From positions 1-51,392 of the forward strand of contig JAHDDP010000023.1 of the NCBI GenBank assembly GCA_020629285.1: a stretch of DNA of 51,392 nucleotides, given 5' to 3'. The notes under the pieces are model-generated. The model made no database searches. It was not told the DNA's origin and was given only the letters and a program-made list of their open reading frames with translations. The translations under genes were made by a program, and so were the position numbers. How positions within the stretch are numbered: position 1 is the first letter of the stretch; each line of letters begins with the position of its first letter. Below, in pieces: positions 1 to 6,821 of this stretch. The stretch comes from Maribacter sp. (GTDB lineage: Bacteria; Bacteroidota; Bacteroidia; Flavobacteriales; Flavobacteriaceae).

Positions 1-17
1 ACACTAAAATTATCTAT

Positions 18-314
18 ATGAACGATGTTATCATTAATGACAATTCTTTTCTGCGTCAATTCGAAACTACCGTAGATGGTCATTTAGCCAGAATTGAATA
101 TTCTTCTCAAGAACGCAAGGTATTCCTTACCAAATTAGTTGTTCCAGAAGAAATTACAGATGAAGATTTCAGAGAAAACTTTATCAAAGCCGTTCTAAGT
201 ATTATTCAAGAAAGAAACCTTAGAGTTGTTCCAACAAGTCCTCATATAGCAGGATTTCTTCGTAAGAACAGAAGACAGTACAAAGAGATGTTACCAATTG
301 GAATTCGAATCTAA
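18..314 (+). CDS. Small GNAT-fold N-acetyltransferase-like protein
   Basis: A 98-residue protein resembling the short GCN5-related acetyltransferase family found as stand-alone proteins in many bacteria (the NATD1/YjdJ-like group). These proteins keep only the acetyl-CoA binding half of the GNAT fold; their substrates are generally unknown. The sequence shows a beta-rich N-terminal half (ARIEYSSQERKVFLTKLVVP, residues 24-43), a helix (FRENFIKAVLSIIQERNLRV) and the typical late segment VVPTSPHIAGFLRKNRR, where the family usually has a conserved P.CP..-like turn before a final helix. The cysteine seen there in some relatives is absent. It starts near the window edge, so operon partners upstream are not visible. 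It ends just before a strong hairpin shared with mtaB. The assignment is by overall pattern, so the fold is likely but enzymatic activity is unproven. Confidence 0.7.
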   Translation: MNDVIINDNSFLRQFETTVDGHLARIEYSSQERKVFLTKLVVPEEITDEDFRENFIKAVLSIIQERNLRVVPTSPHIAGFLRKNRRQYKEMLPIGIRI

Positions 315-321
315 AAAATTT

Positions 322-351
322 AAAAGCCTTTCAACTGAAAGGCTTTTTTTT
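322..351. terminator. Bidirectional intrinsic terminator between GNAT gene and mtaB
   Basis: A perfect 11-bp stem (AAAAGCCTTTC / GAAAGGCTTTT, 322-332 and 337-347) closes an AACT loop and runs into eight Ts on the plus strand. The upstream A-rich flank gives a matching T run on the minus strand. It lies between two convergent genes, and its T tract touches the mtaB stop codon. Confidence 0.9.
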
Positions 352-1678
352 ATGCTTCTACTATTTCATTTATAAATTCGAATCTTACTAATCCATCTGC
401 ATCAATCTCGGTCAGCTTTACTTCATGCAAAGTATTTACCAAACCAGGATTCCATGGAGATTTCACTTTTACGTAGTTCTCGGTAAACCCGTGAATATAC
501 CCTTCTTTATTTTCCCCTTCAAATAACACCGTTAACTCATTTCCAAGCTGACTCTCATAGAATGCACGTCTTTTCTTTACTGATAGTCCACGTAACATTT
601 TACTTCTTTTACTCCTTACCTTATTAGGTACTACACCATCCATAGTAGCAGCAGGTGTATTATCTCTTTCTGAATAGGTAAAGACATGCAAGTAGGAAAT
701 ATCCAAATCATTTAAAAAGTGATATGTCTCCAAAAAATGTTCCTCGGTTTCACCAGGAAACCCCACAATTACATCTACACCAATACAGCAATTTGGCATT
801 ACCCCCCTGATCTTTTCAACCCTTTCTTTATAAAGATTGGTCATATAGCGACGCTTCATCAACTTTAGAAGATCATCACTCCCACTTTGTAAAGGAATAT
901 GAAAATGGGGTACAAAAGTTTTACTTTGAGAAACAAACTCAATTGTCTCATTCTTTAATAGATTTGGCTCTATAGATGAAATTCGTAAACGATGAATACC
1001 CTCCACATCATCTAATGCTTCAACCAATTCTAAAAAAGTATGTTCATGTTTTTTATTACCGAACTCTCCTTTACCATAGTCACCTATATTTACTCCGGTT
1101 AAAACAATTTCTTTAATTCCTTGCTCAGAAATATCCGCAGCATTTTTTAAAACATTTTCTAAAGTATCGCTTCTAGATATACCACGTGCTAACGGAATTG
1201 TGCAATAGGTACATTTATAATCGCACCCATCTTGAACTTTCAAGAAAGCTCTTGTTCTATCGCCAATAGCATAACTACCAACGTAAAAATCAGCATCGGC
1301 TATTTCACAAGAATGAACCTTGCCGTGATCATTTTTGGTTAAATCATTTATGTAGTCAGTGATTTTAAATTTCTCCGTTGCGCCTAAAACCAAATCTACT
1401 CCGTCTACATCGGCTAATTCTTCTGGTTTTAATTGCGCATAACAACCAACAGCTGCTACGAAAGCATCTGGATTTATCTTTTGTGCTTTTTTAACAATAG
1501 TTTTAAATTTCTTATCGGCATTATCGGTTACAGAACATGTATTAATTACATACATATCCGCTTCTTCTGAAAAATCTACCCTATCAAACCCCTCATCTGC
1601 AAAACTACGGGCTATAGTAGAAGTTTCCGAAAAATTCAACTTACACCCCAAAGTGTAAAAAGCTACCTTCTTCTTCAT
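350..1678 (-). CDS. mtaB: MtaB tRNA t6A37 methylthiotransferase
   Basis: Radical-SAM methylthiotransferase that converts t6A37 to ms2t6A37 in tRNAs decoding ANN codons. The 442 residues match the family length. The N-terminal UPF0004 domain opens with FYTLGCKLNFSETS and supplies three cluster-binding cysteines (C12, C48, C79). The radical-SAM domain carries the CxxxCxxC motif at C152, C156 and C159 within VQDGCDYKCTYC, followed by IPLARG. A C-terminal TRAM-like segment ends the protein. TLGCKLN and the IPxARG context favour MtaB over MiaB or RimO. It is transcribed alone, converging on the GNAT gene, with a TATTTTTG -7 box 23-30 bases before the ATG. It acts in the cytoplasm on tRNA. All expected residues are present. 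Confidence 0.95.
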   Translation of the reverse strand: MKKKVAFYTLGCKLNFSETSTIARSFADEGFDRVDFSEEADMYVINTCSVTDNADKKFKTIVKKAQKINPDAFVAAVGCYAQLKPEELADVDGVDLVLGATEKFKITDYINDLTKNDHGKVHSCEIADADFYVGSYAIGDRTRAFLKVQDGCDYKCTYCTIPLARGISRSDTLENVLKNAADISEQGIKEIVLTGVNIGDYGKGEFGNKKHEHTFLELVEALDDVEGIHRLRISSIEPNLLKNETIEFVSQSKTFVPHFHIPLQSGSDDLLKLMKRRYMTNLYKERVEKIRGVMPNCCIGVDVIVGFPGETEEHFLETYHFLNDLDISYLHVFTYSERDNTPAATMDGVVPNKVRSKRSKMLRGLSVKKRRAFYESQLGNELTVLFEGENKEGYIHGFTENYVKVKSPWNPGLVNTLHEVKLTEIDADGLVRFEFINEIVEA

Positions 1679-1700
1679 CTAAATAATCTATTTGAATGCG

Positions 1701-1708
1701 CAAAAATA
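1701..1708 (-). promoter_or_regulatory. Candidate -7 box for mtaB
   Basis: On the minus strand this reads TATTTTTG, matching the Bacteroidota -7 consensus TAnnTTTG, and lies about 23 bases upstream of the mtaB ATG. I see no clear TTG -33 element at the usual distance. Confidence 0.5.
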
Positions 1709-1763
1709 ATTAAACTAAACTCAGCCATAAAATTCCAATTCGCTGAATTTCAGACTTAACCAC

Positions 1764-2939
1764 TTAATACTTTCTCCATTTTTTTGTTAATTCGAAAACA
1801 TGGGTAAGAATATCAGCTTCAACTTCATCAAACTCCACCCCTCTTCTAGCCATCATTACCTTAGCGGCATCAAATGCTTTTGCAGGCTGATATGCTGTGA
1901 ACCCAGACGCTCCGCCCCAACTAAAACTTGGAACAAAATTTCTAGGAAATCCTGGAACATATATATTGGAATTCACCCCAATTACCGTTCCCGTATTAAA
2001 CATGGTATTAATAGCGGTCTTACTATGATCACCCATCATAAGTCCACAAAACTGCAATCCCGTTGGCTCAAAACGCTCTGTTGCGTAATCCCACAAACGG
2101 ACTTTAGCGTAATTATTTTTAAGATTGGAATTATTGGAATCCGCGCCAATATTACACCACTCTCCTAGTACGGCATTCCCTAAATAACCTTCATGACCCT
2201 TACTTGAATATCCAAAAATGACGGAATTACTTACTTCACCACAAACTTTACTATAAGGTCCAATAGTAGTAGCACCATAAAGCTTACCTCCCATTTTAAT
2301 TATAGCATTATCACATAGCGCTAAAGCTCCACGTACAAGACTACCTTCCCAAATTTCAGCATTCTTCCCTAAGTAAATAGGTCCGTCAGTAGCATTTAAA
2401 ATACTAAATTCAACCTTCGCTCCTTCTTCTAGGAATATACGCTCTGGATGTATTAATCGATTAGTATCTGAAATTGGTTGACTCTTTCTTCCTTTTGTAA
2501 TTAAATCGAAATCAGACTGTAAGATATCTGCATTTTTATCGAAAATATCCCAAGTATTATTGATTTGAACCAAATCATTTGCGAATTCTATAGCAGCAAA
2601 ACTACTTAACTCATCAGAATTTCTAACCGATGCACTAGAATAAGCTACTATTAAATCACCTGACTTTACTACCTCATTCTCTTTTAGCGAATGAATTGTT
2701 TTTATTAAACTATCGGACGGTAAAATGGATGCATCTATGAATATATTTGAATCTTCTAATTTAACCGGATACTTAATACTCAAATATTCTTCAGTTAAAG
2801 AAGTTACTGAGACCTTTAAATAAGCTTCCCATCGTTCTTTCAAGGTCATTATACCTATACGTATTTCAGAAACGGGACGCGTAAATGTAAAGGGTAAAAG
2901 ATGATTCCTACGAGGACCATCAAAAAGAATAAAGTTCAT
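1764..2939 (-). CDS. GlmU-family protein (putative sugar nucleotidyltransferase with left-handed beta-helix)
   Basis: A 391-residue protein of the Bacteroidota group usually labelled GlmU family. The N terminus FDGPRRNHLLPFTFTRPVSE is characteristic of this group but lacks the LAAGxGTRM nucleotide-binding signature of true GlmU pyrophosphorylase. From about residue 180 the sequence shows imperfect hexapeptide-type repeats expected of a left-handed beta-helix acyltransferase domain (for example GPIYLGKNAEIWEGSLVRG, then TTIGPYSKVCGEV and AVLGEWCNIGADSNNSNLKNN). By family analogy it could transfer an acetyl or nucleotidyl group to a sugar phosphate for envelope synthesis, but its substrate cannot be read from the sequence. 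A TAATTTTG box precedes the start. It follows rpmE2 on the same strand but is separated from it by a terminator. Confidence 0.8.
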   Translation of the reverse strand: MNFILFDGPRRNHLLPFTFTRPVSEIRIGIMTLKERWEAYLKVSVTSLTEEYLSIKYPVKLEDSNIFIDASILPSDSLIKTIHSLKENEVVKSGDLIVAYSSASVRNSDELSSFAAIEFANDLVQINNTWDIFDKNADILQSDFDLITKGRKSQPISDTNRLIHPERIFLEEGAKVEFSILNATDGPIYLGKNAEIWEGSLVRGALALCDNAIIKMGGKLYGATTIGPYSKVCGEVSNSVIFGYSSKGHEGYLGNAVLGEWCNIGADSNNSNLKNNYAKVRLWDYATERFEPTGLQFCGLMMGDHSKTAINTMFNTGTVIGVNSNIYVPGFPRNFVPSFSWGGASGFTAYQPAKAFDAAKVMMARRGVEFDEVEADILTHVFELTKKWRKY

Positions 2940-2956
2940 ACAAGATGATTTTTTTT

Positions 2957-2964
2957 CAAAATTA
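2957..2964 (-). promoter_or_regulatory. Candidate -7 box for the GlmU-family gene
   Basis: Minus-strand TAATTTTG fits TAnnTTTG and sits 18 bases before the ATG at 2939. A TTG lies about 16 bases further upstream, slightly short for the usual spacing. Confidence 0.45.
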
Positions 2965-3031
2965 ACAAATATCCCTAGAGCAATAATAGATTATGGACAA
3001 CTTCCATTATTTTAAAGTTAAATGCAAAAGA

Positions 3032-3058
3032 AACGCCTTCGAAAATTTCGAAGGCGTT
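3032..3058 (-). terminator. Terminator of rpmE2
   Basis: A near-perfect inverted repeat (arms AACGCCTTCGAAA and its complement) with almost no loop. On the minus strand it is followed by a T-rich stretch, and it lies 26 bases beyond the L31 stop codon. It separates rpmE2 from the GlmU-family gene. Confidence 0.8.
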
Positions 3059-3083
3059 ATATGTACTGGAAATAATATAAATA

Positions 3084-3353
3084 CTATTCCTCTTTTTTCT
3101 CTTCTTTAGCAAACTTCTTGTACTTGTTCTTGAACTTGTCGATACGACCTGCGGTATCCAAGAATTTAGCTTTACCTGTGTAAAATGGGTGAGAAGTTCT
3201 TGAAATCTCCAATTTTACCAATGGATACTCAACACCATCAACTTCTAATGTTTCTTTAGTATCTGCAGTAGATTTCGTTAAAAATACCTCTTCGTTAGAC
3301 ATGTCCTTAAAGGCCACGATTCTATAATTTTCTGGGTGTATATCTTTTTTCAT
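3084..3353 (-). CDS. rpmE2: 50S ribosomal protein L31 type B
   Basis: An 89-residue L31 that begins [11 protein letters not shown] and contains [11 protein letters not shown] and [10 protein letters not shown], all typical of the family. There is no cysteine anywhere in the protein, so it is the zinc-independent type B (C-minus) form. The reading frame is open for 13 more codons upstream (to 3392), but the conserved start is the ATG at 3351-3353. The extra residues are not family-like and would overlap a leader hairpin. A TTG-N19-TATTTTTG promoter lies upstream and a strong terminator follows, so it is probably a single-gene unit. It works in the large ribosomal subunit near the central protuberance. 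The lysine/glutamate-rich tail is common in Bacteroidota. Confidence 0.95.
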   Translation of the reverse strand: MKKDIHPENYRIVAFKDMSNEEVFLTKSTADTKETLEVDGVEYPLVKLEISRTSHPFYTGKAKFLDTAGRIDKFKNKYKKFAKEEKKEE

Positions 3354-3368
3354 TTTAAAAACTTTAAC

Positions 3369-3388
3369 GCACCCATTCCGACGGGCAC
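3369..3388 (-). promoter_or_regulatory. Leader hairpin upstream of rpmE2
   Basis: In the predicted rpmE2 mRNA leader, GUGCCC (3388-3383) can pair with GGGUGC (3374-3369) around an eight-base loop; four of the six pairs are Watson-Crick and two are G-U. It is the only GC-rich patch between promoter and start codon. A role in ribosomal-protein feedback control is a guess. Confidence 0.35.
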
Positions 3389-3402
3389 TCATTTTAAGGC
3401 TG

Positions 3403-3432
3403 CAAAAATAGTGAAATTCTACAAACAGACAA
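3403..3432 (-). promoter_or_regulatory. rpmE2 promoter (-33 TTG, -7 TATTTTTG)
   Basis: On the minus strand TTG (3432-3430) is followed after 19 bases by TATTTTTG (3410-3403), a full match to the Bacteroidota TTG / TAnnTTTG arrangement. The start site would fall near 3396, leaving a leader of about 40 bases. Confidence 0.6.
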
Positions 3433-3534
3433 TTACAAAACTGAAAAAATATTAAAATTTAATTTTATCAATTTTGTAACATAATATCTCAATAGCATAC
3501 TAATATACCAAACAACCTATAATCACTATATATC

Positions 3535-4062
3535 ATGGAAGAAAATCAACCTAAAACAGGAAAATTTGCAAGAACATACGGCTTAGTATTAGGTATACTT
3601 ACCATCACCTTTGCCGTAATGCTATATGTAGCAGGCTTACAATACGAACAAAGTCTTGCGCTATTTGCTGTGAATATAAGCATAATGGTAGGTGTAATTG
3701 TATTTGGAATTTACAAGTTCAGAGAGGCGAACAACAATTTACTGACCATAAGCGAGGCAATAAAAGTTGGAATAGGTATTGCTTTGATTGGAGCAATTAT
3801 AGGAATCATTTATCAAATGATATTTATAAATGTTATTGAACCTGATTTCATGACTAATATGATGGCTGCCCAAAAAGCGGAAATGATTTCTAAGAACCCT
3901 AGTATGACCCAAGATGAAATTGACGCAGCTGTCAAAATGATGGAAAACTTTTCTGGTCCATTTTTAAGTGCTGCAATTAGTTTAATCAGTGCTTTATTTT
4001 TTGGGCTAATAATTTCCCTTTTAGGTGGTTTAATCTTGAAAAAAGAAGAAGCTGCTTATTAA
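3535..4062 (+). CDS. DUF4199 family integral membrane protein
   Basis: A 175-residue protein with four hydrophobic segments (about residues 14-32, 42-60, 75-100 and 142-167), matching the DUF4199 family of Bacteroidota inner-membrane proteins of unknown function. The loop between segments three and four carries a charged Met-rich stretch (MMAAQKAEMISKNPSMTQDE) typical of these proteins. The last residues KKEEAAY are cytoplasmic-looking. It sits 46 bases upstream of a GT2 glycosyltransferase on the same strand. From memory, DUF4199 genes often lie next to such glycosyltransferases, which hints at a role with lipid-linked sugars; that is inference. No enzymatic motif is visible. Confidence 0.8.
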   Translation: MEENQPKTGKFARTYGLVLGILTITFAVMLYVAGLQYEQSLALFAVNISIMVGVIVFGIYKFREANNNLLTISEAIKVGIGIALIGAIIGIIYQMIFINVIEPDFMTNMMAAQKAEMISKNPSMTQDEIDAAVKMMENFSGPFLSAAISLISALFFGLIISLLGGLILKKEEAAY

Positions 4063-4078
4063 TGCTAAGTAATTGTAG

Positions 4079-4086
4079 TATTTTTG
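4079..4086 (+). promoter_or_regulatory. Candidate -7 box for the GT2 gene
   Basis: TATTTTTG matches TAnnTTTG and lies 22 bases before the GT2 start. No good -33 TTG is seen, so the gene may instead be read through from the DUF4199 gene. Confidence 0.4.
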
Positions 4087-4108
4087 GAGACAATACCAGA
4101 AGTCGCGC

Positions 4109-5068
4109 ATGCAATTATCAATAGTAATTCCTTTACTTAACGAAGAAGAGTCACTTAAAGAACTTCATGATTGGATTGTATCTGTAATGCAATCCAATCA
4201 TTTTTCCTATGAAATACTGTTCGTTGATGATGGTAGTACAGATAATTCTTGGAATATCATTTCAGAATTATCCAATCAAAATCCCACGGTCAAAGGAATC
4301 CATTTCTTACGTAACTACGGAAAATCGCAAGCATTACATGCCGGTTTTAAAGCCGTAAGCGGAGATGTTATTATCACTATGGATGCCGATTTACAAGATA
4401 ACCCTGAGGAAATTCCAGAGTTATATCATATGATAACCAATGAAGGCTATGAATTGGTATCTGGATGGAAAAAGAAACGGTACGACTCTATCATTTTTAA
4501 AAACTCGCCTTCAAAATTATTTAATTGGGCAGCTAGATGCACATCTGGCGTACGACTTCATGATTTTAATTGTGGCTTAAAAGCATACGCAAAAGACGTT
4601 GTCAAAAACATTGAAGTCTCTGGTGAAATGCATAGATATATACCTGTGCTTGCAAAAAATGCAGGTTTTTCTAAAATTGGAGAAAAAGTCGTAAAACATC
4701 AAGCTCGTAAATACGGTAAAACAAAATTTGGAATGGAACGTTTCATTAATGGATTTCTAGATTTATTGACCATTTGGTTCGTATCTAGATTTGGTAAACG
4801 ACCTATGCACTTATTTGGCGCATTGGGCGTTTTAATGTTTTTAATCGGGTTTGGCTTCGCCATCTATTTAGGTATAGATAAGTTATTCATCAACAAATTT
4901 GGAAGATTGATTACGGATCGCCCACAATTTTATATTTCACTGATAGCCATGGTGATAGGAACTCAGTTGTTCTTAGCAGGGTTTATAGGGGAAATATTAA
5001 TACGTTCTAAAAAAGAAGAAAAAAGATATATCGTTTCAGAAGAATTAAACACAGCACTTTTAGAATAG
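4109..5068 (+). CDS. Membrane-anchored GT2 glycosyltransferase (DPM1/DPG synthase-like)
   Basis: A 319-residue family 2 glycosyltransferase. The GT-A domain (about 1-220) begins LSIVIPLLNEEESL and has the nucleotide-binding FVDDGSTDNSW and the metal-binding segment MDADLQDNPEEIPEL (DxD equivalent). Two transmembrane helices follow (about 232-253 and 277-300), as in polyprenyl-phosphate sugar synthases such as ArnC and GtrB. The likely reaction is transfer of a sugar from a nucleotide donor to a polyprenyl phosphate at the inner face of the membrane. The C-terminal EILIRSKKEEKRYIV is typical for this subgroup. It lies between a DUF4199 gene and a phosphosugar mutase gene, which could make its sugar-1-phosphate precursor. 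The exact sugar is unknown. Confidence 0.88.
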   Translation: MQLSIVIPLLNEEESLKELHDWIVSVMQSNHFSYEILFVDDGSTDNSWNIISELSNQNPTVKGIHFLRNYGKSQALHAGFKAVSGDVIITMDADLQDNPEEIPELYHMITNEGYELVSGWKKKRYDSIIFKNSPSKLFNWAARCTSGVRLHDFNCGLKAYAKDVVKNIEVSGEMHRYIPVLAKNAGFSKIGEKVVKHQARKYGKTKFGMERFINGFLDLLTIWFVSRFGKRPMHLFGALGVLMFLIGFGFAIYLGIDKLFINKFGRLITDRPQFYISLIAMVIGTQLFLAGFIGEILIRSKKEEKRYIVSEELNTALLE

Positions 5069-5111
5069 TAAAATTCTTACTAACTTAAATGCACATAAAA
5101 CTATAAACCAA

Positions 5112-6821
5112 ATGGATAACATCCTTGATACCGCTAAAACCTGGTTAACCGATTTTTTCGACCCAGCTGTAAAAAAAGAAATTGAACACCTTATTGCTAA
5201 CGACAAAGAAGAACTGAACGACCGTTTCTATAAAAATATGGAATTTGGTACCGGTGGTATGAGAGGCGTTATGGGCGTAGGTACAAACCGTATTAATAAA
5301 TATACCTTAGGTAAAAGTACACAGGGTCTTAGCAACTATTTAAACAAAGTCTACAAAGGCGAGGAGATCAAAGTAGTAATCGCTTTTGATTGCCGTCATA
5401 ATAGTGACACACTTGCAAGAACGGTGGCAGAAGTCTTTTCTGCCAACAATATTAAAGTTTACTTATTTTCAGATTTACGTACTACCCCAGAACTTTCGTT
5501 CGCAGTAAGAAATTTAAATTGTCATGCGGGTATTGTATTAACGGCATCACATAATCCACCAGAATACAATGGTTACAAAGTGTATTGGACAGACGGAGGA
5601 CAAATTGTACCACCACAAGATGGAGAAATTATTTCTGAAATCAATTCTCTTGATTTCGAAGATATAAAATTCAGCCCCAACGATAGCCTTATTGAAGTAA
5701 TAGATAATGAAGTTGATGAAGCTTTTATTTCCCAATCTGTTGCAGCAGGTAATTTTAATGCCGCTGGAAAAGATGACTTTAAAATTGTCTTCACCTCATT
5801 ACACGGAACTTCAATTACAGCTATTCCAGAAGTATTGAAACGTGGCGGGTATGAAAATGTAACTATCATCGAGGAACAAGCTAAACCTGACGGAAATTTC
5901 CCTACGGTTAAATCCCCAAACCCAGAGGAGTCTGAAGCACTTTCTATGGCGATTAAAAAAGCCGAAGAGATTGGTGCAGATATGGTTGTGGGTACAGATC
6001 CAGACAGTGACCGTTTAGGTATTGCCGTTCGTAATCTTGATGGGGAAATGGAAATTGTCAACGGAAACCAAGCTATGGTTTTAATGACAAAATTTCTTCT
6101 AGAAAAGAAAAAAGAAAAAGGATTTAAAGGCAATGAATTTATTGCGACTACTATAGTTTCTACCCCTATGATGGAAGCTATGGCCAAGGCGTACGGTGTA
6201 GAGTTTAAAACTTCTCTTACCGGATTTAAATGGATCGGTAAAATGATCAAAGATTTTCCAGAATCTGAGTTTATTGGTGGTGGTGAAGAGAGCTTTGGTT
6301 ATATGGTAGGTGATTTTGTACGCGATAAAGATGCGGTTACCTCTACCCTATTGGCATGTGAAATTGCTAGTCAAGCAAAAGCTAATGGCAGTTCTTTCTA
6401 CAAAGACCTAATTCAATGTTATGTTGATTATGGCTTCTACAAGGAACATTTAGTTTCTATTACAAAAAAAGGAATTAGCGGTGCTGAAGAAATTAAGCAA
6501 ATGTTGAAAGATTTCAAGGAAAACCCTGTGGTATCTGTAGCGGGTTCTAAAGTAAAGTGGATTGAAGACTACAACACGTCAATTGCTAAAAACGTTTTAA
6601 CTGGCGAAGAGAAAACTATTGATATTCCAAAATCCAATGTTTTAATTTACGAAACCGAGGATGGCACTAGAATAGCAGCAAGACCAAGTGGAACAGAGCC
6701 AAAGGTAAAATTCTACATCAGTACAAATACCAAATTAGAAAAAACTGAAGATTATAAAAAAGTGGCAGCAGAACTTGACAATAAAGTCAAGAGTATTCTT
6801 GCTGAGCTTAATTTAGCTTAA
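5112..6821 (+). CDS. Phospho-sugar mutase (phosphoglucomutase/phosphomannomutase)
   Basis: A 569-residue alpha-D-phosphohexomutase that interconverts hexose 1- and 6-phosphates. The four expected sites are present: the phosphoserine loop TASHNPPEYNGYK (S146), the metal-binding loop TDPDSDR near residue 297, the sugar-binding GGGEESFGY and the phosphate-binding RPSGTEPKVKFY near the C terminus. The length and the N-terminal NMEFGTGGMRGVMG fit the long PgcA/PGM2-like branch used widely in Bacteroidota. Its stop codon overlaps the start of the ABC exporter gene by one base (TAATG), so the two are very probably translated from one mRNA. It is cytoplasmic and would feed sugar nucleotide synthesis. 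Which sugar it prefers cannot be told from sequence. Confidence 0.93.
   Translation: MDNILDTAKTWLTDFFDPAVKKEIEHLIANDKEELNDRFYKNMEFGTGGMRGVMGVGTNRINKYTLGKSTQGLSNYLNKVYKGEEIKVVIAFDCRHNSDTLARTVAEVFSANNIKVYLFSDLRTTPELSFAVRNLNCHAGIVLTASHNPPEYNGYKVYWTDGGQIVPPQDGEIISEINSLDFEDIKFSPNDSLIEVIDNEVDEAFISQSVAAGNFNAAGKDDFKIVFTSLHGTSITAIPEVLKRGGYENVTIIEEQAKPDGNFPTVKSPNPEESEALSMAIKKAEEIGADMVVGTDPDSDRLGIAVRNLDGEMEIVNGNQAMVLMTKFLLEKKKEKGFKGNEFIATTIVSTPMMEAMAKAYGVEFKTSLTGFKWIGKMIKDFPESEFIGGGEESFGYMVGDFVRDKDAVTSTLLACEIASQAKANGSSFYKDLIQCYVDYGFYKEHLVSITKKGISGAEEIKQMLKDFKENPVVSVAGSKVKWIEDYNTSIAKNVLTGEEKTIDIPKSNVLIYETEDGTRIAARPSGTEPKVKFYISTNTKLEKTEDYKKVAAELDNKVKSILAELNLA

Noticed and set aside
1800..2168. 122-codon plus-strand frame opposite the GlmU-family gene
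   Set aside because: Antisense shadow; the minus-strand gene shows family motifs across the same bases.
3354..3392. N-terminal extension of L31 by 13 residues
   Set aside because: The extension is not family-like; the conserved L31 start MKKDIHP matches the internal ATG, and the extension covers a likely leader hairpin.
5573..6250. 225-codon open frame antisense to the phosphosugar mutase gene
   Set aside because: It lies wholly inside a strongly conserved enzyme gene, has no domain-like features and no promoter; it is a shadow frame.
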